From Nonlabens marinus S1-08 (GTDB lineage: Bacteria > Bacteroidota > Bacteroidia > Flavobacteriales > Flavobacteriaceae): DNA of 64,000 nucleotides. Positions 63,613-64,000 of this stretch are shown here, in pieces. The stretch spans positions 186,001 to 250,000 of the forward strand of contig NZ_AP014548.1 in NCBI RefSeq assembly GCF_000831385.1. Direction: 5' to 3'. A model generated the notes under the pieces. The model saw nothing but the letters and a program-made list of their open reading frames with translations, was not told the DNA's origin and ran no database searches. Position 1 is the stretch's first letter. The number at the start of each line of letters is the position of its first letter. The position numbers were made by a program, and so were the translations under genes.

Positions 63613-64000
63613 ATGAAAACAAAATTAAATGGAATTTTAACGCTATTGCTAGCGTTAGTTGTGCAAGTAGCTTTTGCGCAGCAAACGGTTACCGGTAAGG
63701 TAACTGACGCCAATGGGGATCCCGTCCTGGGAGCAACCGTTCAGGTACGTAATAGTTCAAACGCTACTACAACAGATTTTGATGGTAATTATTCCATTCA
63801 AGCGGCGCCAGAAGATGTTCTGGTAATATCCTTTTCTGGGTATGAGCCTCAAACGTTTACTGTAGGTACTAAAACTACAATCAATGCTTCTCTAAAAACA
63901 TCCTTAGAGGCGGTTATTGTTACTAGTTATCGTACCTCCACTAAAGAAAAAAGTAACATATCGGCCTCGGTAGTCACAAACGAGACCATTGAAAACAGAC
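63613..64000 (+). CDS. SusC/RagA-type TonB-dependent receptor (N-terminal part)
   Basis: The gene runs off the window; 129 residues are visible. Signal peptide MKTKLNGILTLLLALVVQVAFAQ, then a carboxypeptidase-regulatory-like domain (TVTGKVTDANGDPVLGATVQ, NYSIQAAPEDVLVISFSGYE), then the start of the plug (VIVTSYRTSTKEKSNIS). In place of the common VVVTALG the TonB-box region reads VIVTSYR. Full proteins are about 1000 residues and import glycans or peptides with a SusD partner, which should follow outside the window. No full -33/-7 promoter was found upstream. Confidence 0.88.
   Translation, partial: MKTKLNGILTLLLALVVQVAFAQQTVTGKVTDANGDPVLGATVQVRNSSNATTTDFDGNYSIQAAPEDVLVISFSGYEPQTFTVGTKTTINASLKTSLEAVIVTSYRTSTKEKSNISASVVTNETIENR

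Overview
The window comes from a marine-type member of the Flavobacteriaceae (phylum Bacteroidota). The evidence is a tmRNA whose tag reads GENNYALAA, promoters of the Bacteroidota form (TTG, 17-20 bases, TANNTTTG), a type IX secretion (T9SS) sorting domain, a SusC/RagA-type receptor, small flavobacterial families such as Lacal_2735 and HYC_CC_PP, and a ribosomal protein supercluster without tuf, adk or map. A genus cannot be fixed from the sequence alone; Nonlabens or a close relative is a guess.

Layout. Positions 1-1.9 kb hold the end of a membrane protein, a lysine-forming saccharopine dehydrogenase-like enzyme and a SpoIIAA/STAS-like small protein. At 2.1-3.0 kb lie ssrA (tmRNA) and a three-frame relic of a histidine kinase. 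From 3.2 to 14.8 kb all genes point right and form a copper/heavy-metal handling island: HYC_CC_PP protein, CusA/CzcA-type RND pump, TolC-type channel, DUF3347 lipoprotein, permease, HMA-MauE protein, DUF305 protein, CDF transporter, and a CusB-type adaptor that carries a metal-binding N-terminus and its own DUF3347 tail. A small four-helix-bundle (S23/IVS-type) gene, bracketed by AAAAGTG repeats in inverted orientation, sits between pump and channel. A second SpoIIAA-like protein and an intact histidine kinase/response regulator pair follow.

From 17.4 to 44.7 kb there is ordinary chromosomal content: MscS channel, OmpH/Skp chaperone, DEAD-box helicase, RlmF, ArgS, a polytopic membrane protein, an ABC ATPase with a permease-M1 peptidase fusion, an SDR/DUF2867 protein, two arginine-deiminase-fold enzymes, citrate synthase, a 1746-residue T9SS-secreted metallopeptidase, enolase and CarA. 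From 44.8 to 61.7 kb the str-S10-spc-alpha ribosomal clusters run leftward as one unit from a clear promoter at about 61.7 kb to a strong terminator at about 44.75 kb. The right end has an Omp85/BamA-like protein and the start of a SusC-like receptor.

The most unusual signals are: (1) 14 exact copies of the perfect palindrome GCTTTCGCGAAAGC, seven between genes and seven in frame inside unrelated genes; (2) six genes with a TANNTTT(G/A) promoter box exactly 4 nt before the start codon, which predicts leaderless mRNAs; (3) the four-helix-bundle insertion, whose right-hand repeat has become the signal peptide core of the TolC protein; and (4) a possible ancient duplication of a SpoIIAA-like/histidine-kinase module, with one kinase decayed next to ssrA.
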